From: an uncultured Bacilli bacterium
GTDB lineage: Bacteria; Bacillota_I; Bacilli_A; RF39; UBA660
Reading direction: 5' to 3'
Assembly: GCA_934098565.1 (NCBI GenBank)
Contig: CAKOON010000003.1
Coordinates: forward strand, 1 to 64,000
Length of the DNA: 64,000 nt
Below the pieces are notes generated by a model that was given only the letters and a program-made list of their open reading frames with translations, searched no databases and had not been told where the DNA came from. Both the position numbers and the translations under genes were made by a program. Below, piece by piece: positions 63,439 through 64,000 of this stretch. Within the stretch, counting starts at the first letter, position 1, and each line of letters opens with the position of its first letter.

Positions 63439-64000
63439 ATGAAGAAAAGATTTAAAAAGATTTATTTAGAAATTACTAACATATGTAATCTGAAGTGTAA
63501 TTTCTGTCCAGGAAATAAACGGCCTAAAGAAGAAATGACATTAGAAAATTTTAGGATTATTTTAGAAAAATTAGAAAATTATACGGATAATTTATATTTC
63601 CATTTAATGGGAGAGCCTTTAGTACATAGTAAAATTAACGAATTAATTGATGCGGCTAGTTTAAAGTACCAAGTAAATATTACGACTAATGGGTATTTAA
63701 TAAAGAAAATTGAGAATAATAAGAATATTCGGAAAATTAATATTTCCTTGCAAGCTATTAAGGGTGATGAAGAAATAGATAATTATTTAAAAGATATCTT
63801 TGAGACTGTAGATAAACTTCATAATCAAGGTACAACTGTTGTTTATCGTTTATGGAATGAACAAGCGAGTTCTAGTAAAATTATAGAAAAGTTAGAAAAA
63901 CATTATAAAATCAATTTAAATGGGAATACTAAAATACAAGATAAAATTTATTTGGATCGTGAGATTCCATTTATATGGCCCGATTTAAATAATAATTATT
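63439..64000 (+). CDS. Radical SAM protein (5' part)
   Basis: An open frame from ATG 63439 to the end of the window (187 codons, no stop). CNLKCNFC gives the CX3CX2C iron-sulfur motif at residues 16-23, with EITN before it as in many SPASM/twitch-type enzymes; LMGEP corresponds to the SAM-binding GGEP motif, and NITTNGYLI and NISLQAI to the next strands. The substrate is not predictable without the C-terminal part, which lies outside the window. Confidence 0.85.
   Translation, partial: MKKRFKKIYLEITNICNLKCNFCPGNKRPKEEMTLENFRIILEKLENYTDNLYFHLMGEPLVHSKINELIDAASLKYQVNITTNGYLIKKIENNKNIRKINISLQAIKGDEEIDNYLKDIFETVDKLHNQGTTVVYRLWNEQASSSKIIEKLEKHYKINLNGNTKIQDKIYLDREIPFIWPDLNNNY

Noticed and set aside
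1..64000. CRISPR array, tRNA, rRNA or prophage
   Set aside because: No regularly spaced repeats, no tRNA cloverleaf with CCA-proximal TTCRA arm, no rRNA stretches and no phage structural genes were found by reading both strands.

Overview
The window is very AT-rich, gene-dense chromosomal DNA, mostly read on the + strand, with short intergenic gaps, purine-rich Shine-Dalgarno sites and many U-tailed terminator hairpins. It reads as a Firmicutes/Bacilli-type gut bacterium with a reduced genome (RF39-like or a related uncultured Bacilli lineage); this placement is an inference from AT richness, gene content and a SAM-I riboswitch, not from a marker-gene tree. Despite the Mycoplasma-like composition the code is standard (table 11): prfB (RF2) is present with its classical in-frame TGA programmed frameshift, and TGA ends many intact genes. 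I saw no rRNA, tRNA, CRISPR array, prophage or complete insertion sequence.

Layout. 1-600: a SEC-C tail fragment, a terminator and gene-free DNA. 594-5341: a compact locus headed by a strong promoter with two palindromes: pnuC-type transporter, deoxyribosyltransferase-like protein, a radical SAM gene carrying a frameshift, a CYTH-P-loop kinase fusion, a small phospholipase-C-like protein, an NrtR-type regulator and rdgB. 5431-8087: zinc-ribbon membrane protein, then nfeD-SPFH. 8.3-14.6 kb: a decay zone (deletion-fused ABC transporter, PQ-loop and HAD remnants, Rpn-type nuclease/transposase pseudogene, adhesin pseudogene) interspersed with intact tag, Nudix, DUF1287 and zincin genes. 14.7-20.8 kb: zincin, truncated response regulator, ASCH, kinase-fold protein and a cysteine desulfurase-TtcA operon for tRNA thiolation.

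21-34 kb: AMP-forming acyl-CoA synthetase-like enzyme, a hybrid histidine kinase with receiver and HPt domains, an HD phosphohydrolase, three tandem membrane-anchored proteins sharing a Cys/His motif, membrane GDPD, GT-C-like membrane protein, ABC-F ATPase and an SDR. 35-44 kb: prfB, two exported zincins, a ribbon-helix-helix protein, a large surface protein, then SAM-I riboswitch-metK and a YitT-family transporter. 44.8-50.8 kb: a self-contained five-gene operon (promoter to terminator) with two paralogous zincins, two small proteins and an 809-residue membrane protein. 50.8-64 kb: a hydrolase lacking its nucleophile, DUF2130, uvrB, CBS-type Mn-pyrophosphatase, DUF1294, SDR, HAD-like protein, tspO, an XRE/zincin pair and a radical SAM gene running off the end.

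Themes: NAD/nucleotide metabolism under an NrtR-like regulator; at least seven predicted zincin metalloproteases of several kinds; frequent gene loss by internal deletion; and lineage-specific families without recognisable function, of which the 44.8-50.8 kb operon and the Cys/His triplet at 25.8-27.9 kb are the best candidates for something undescribed.
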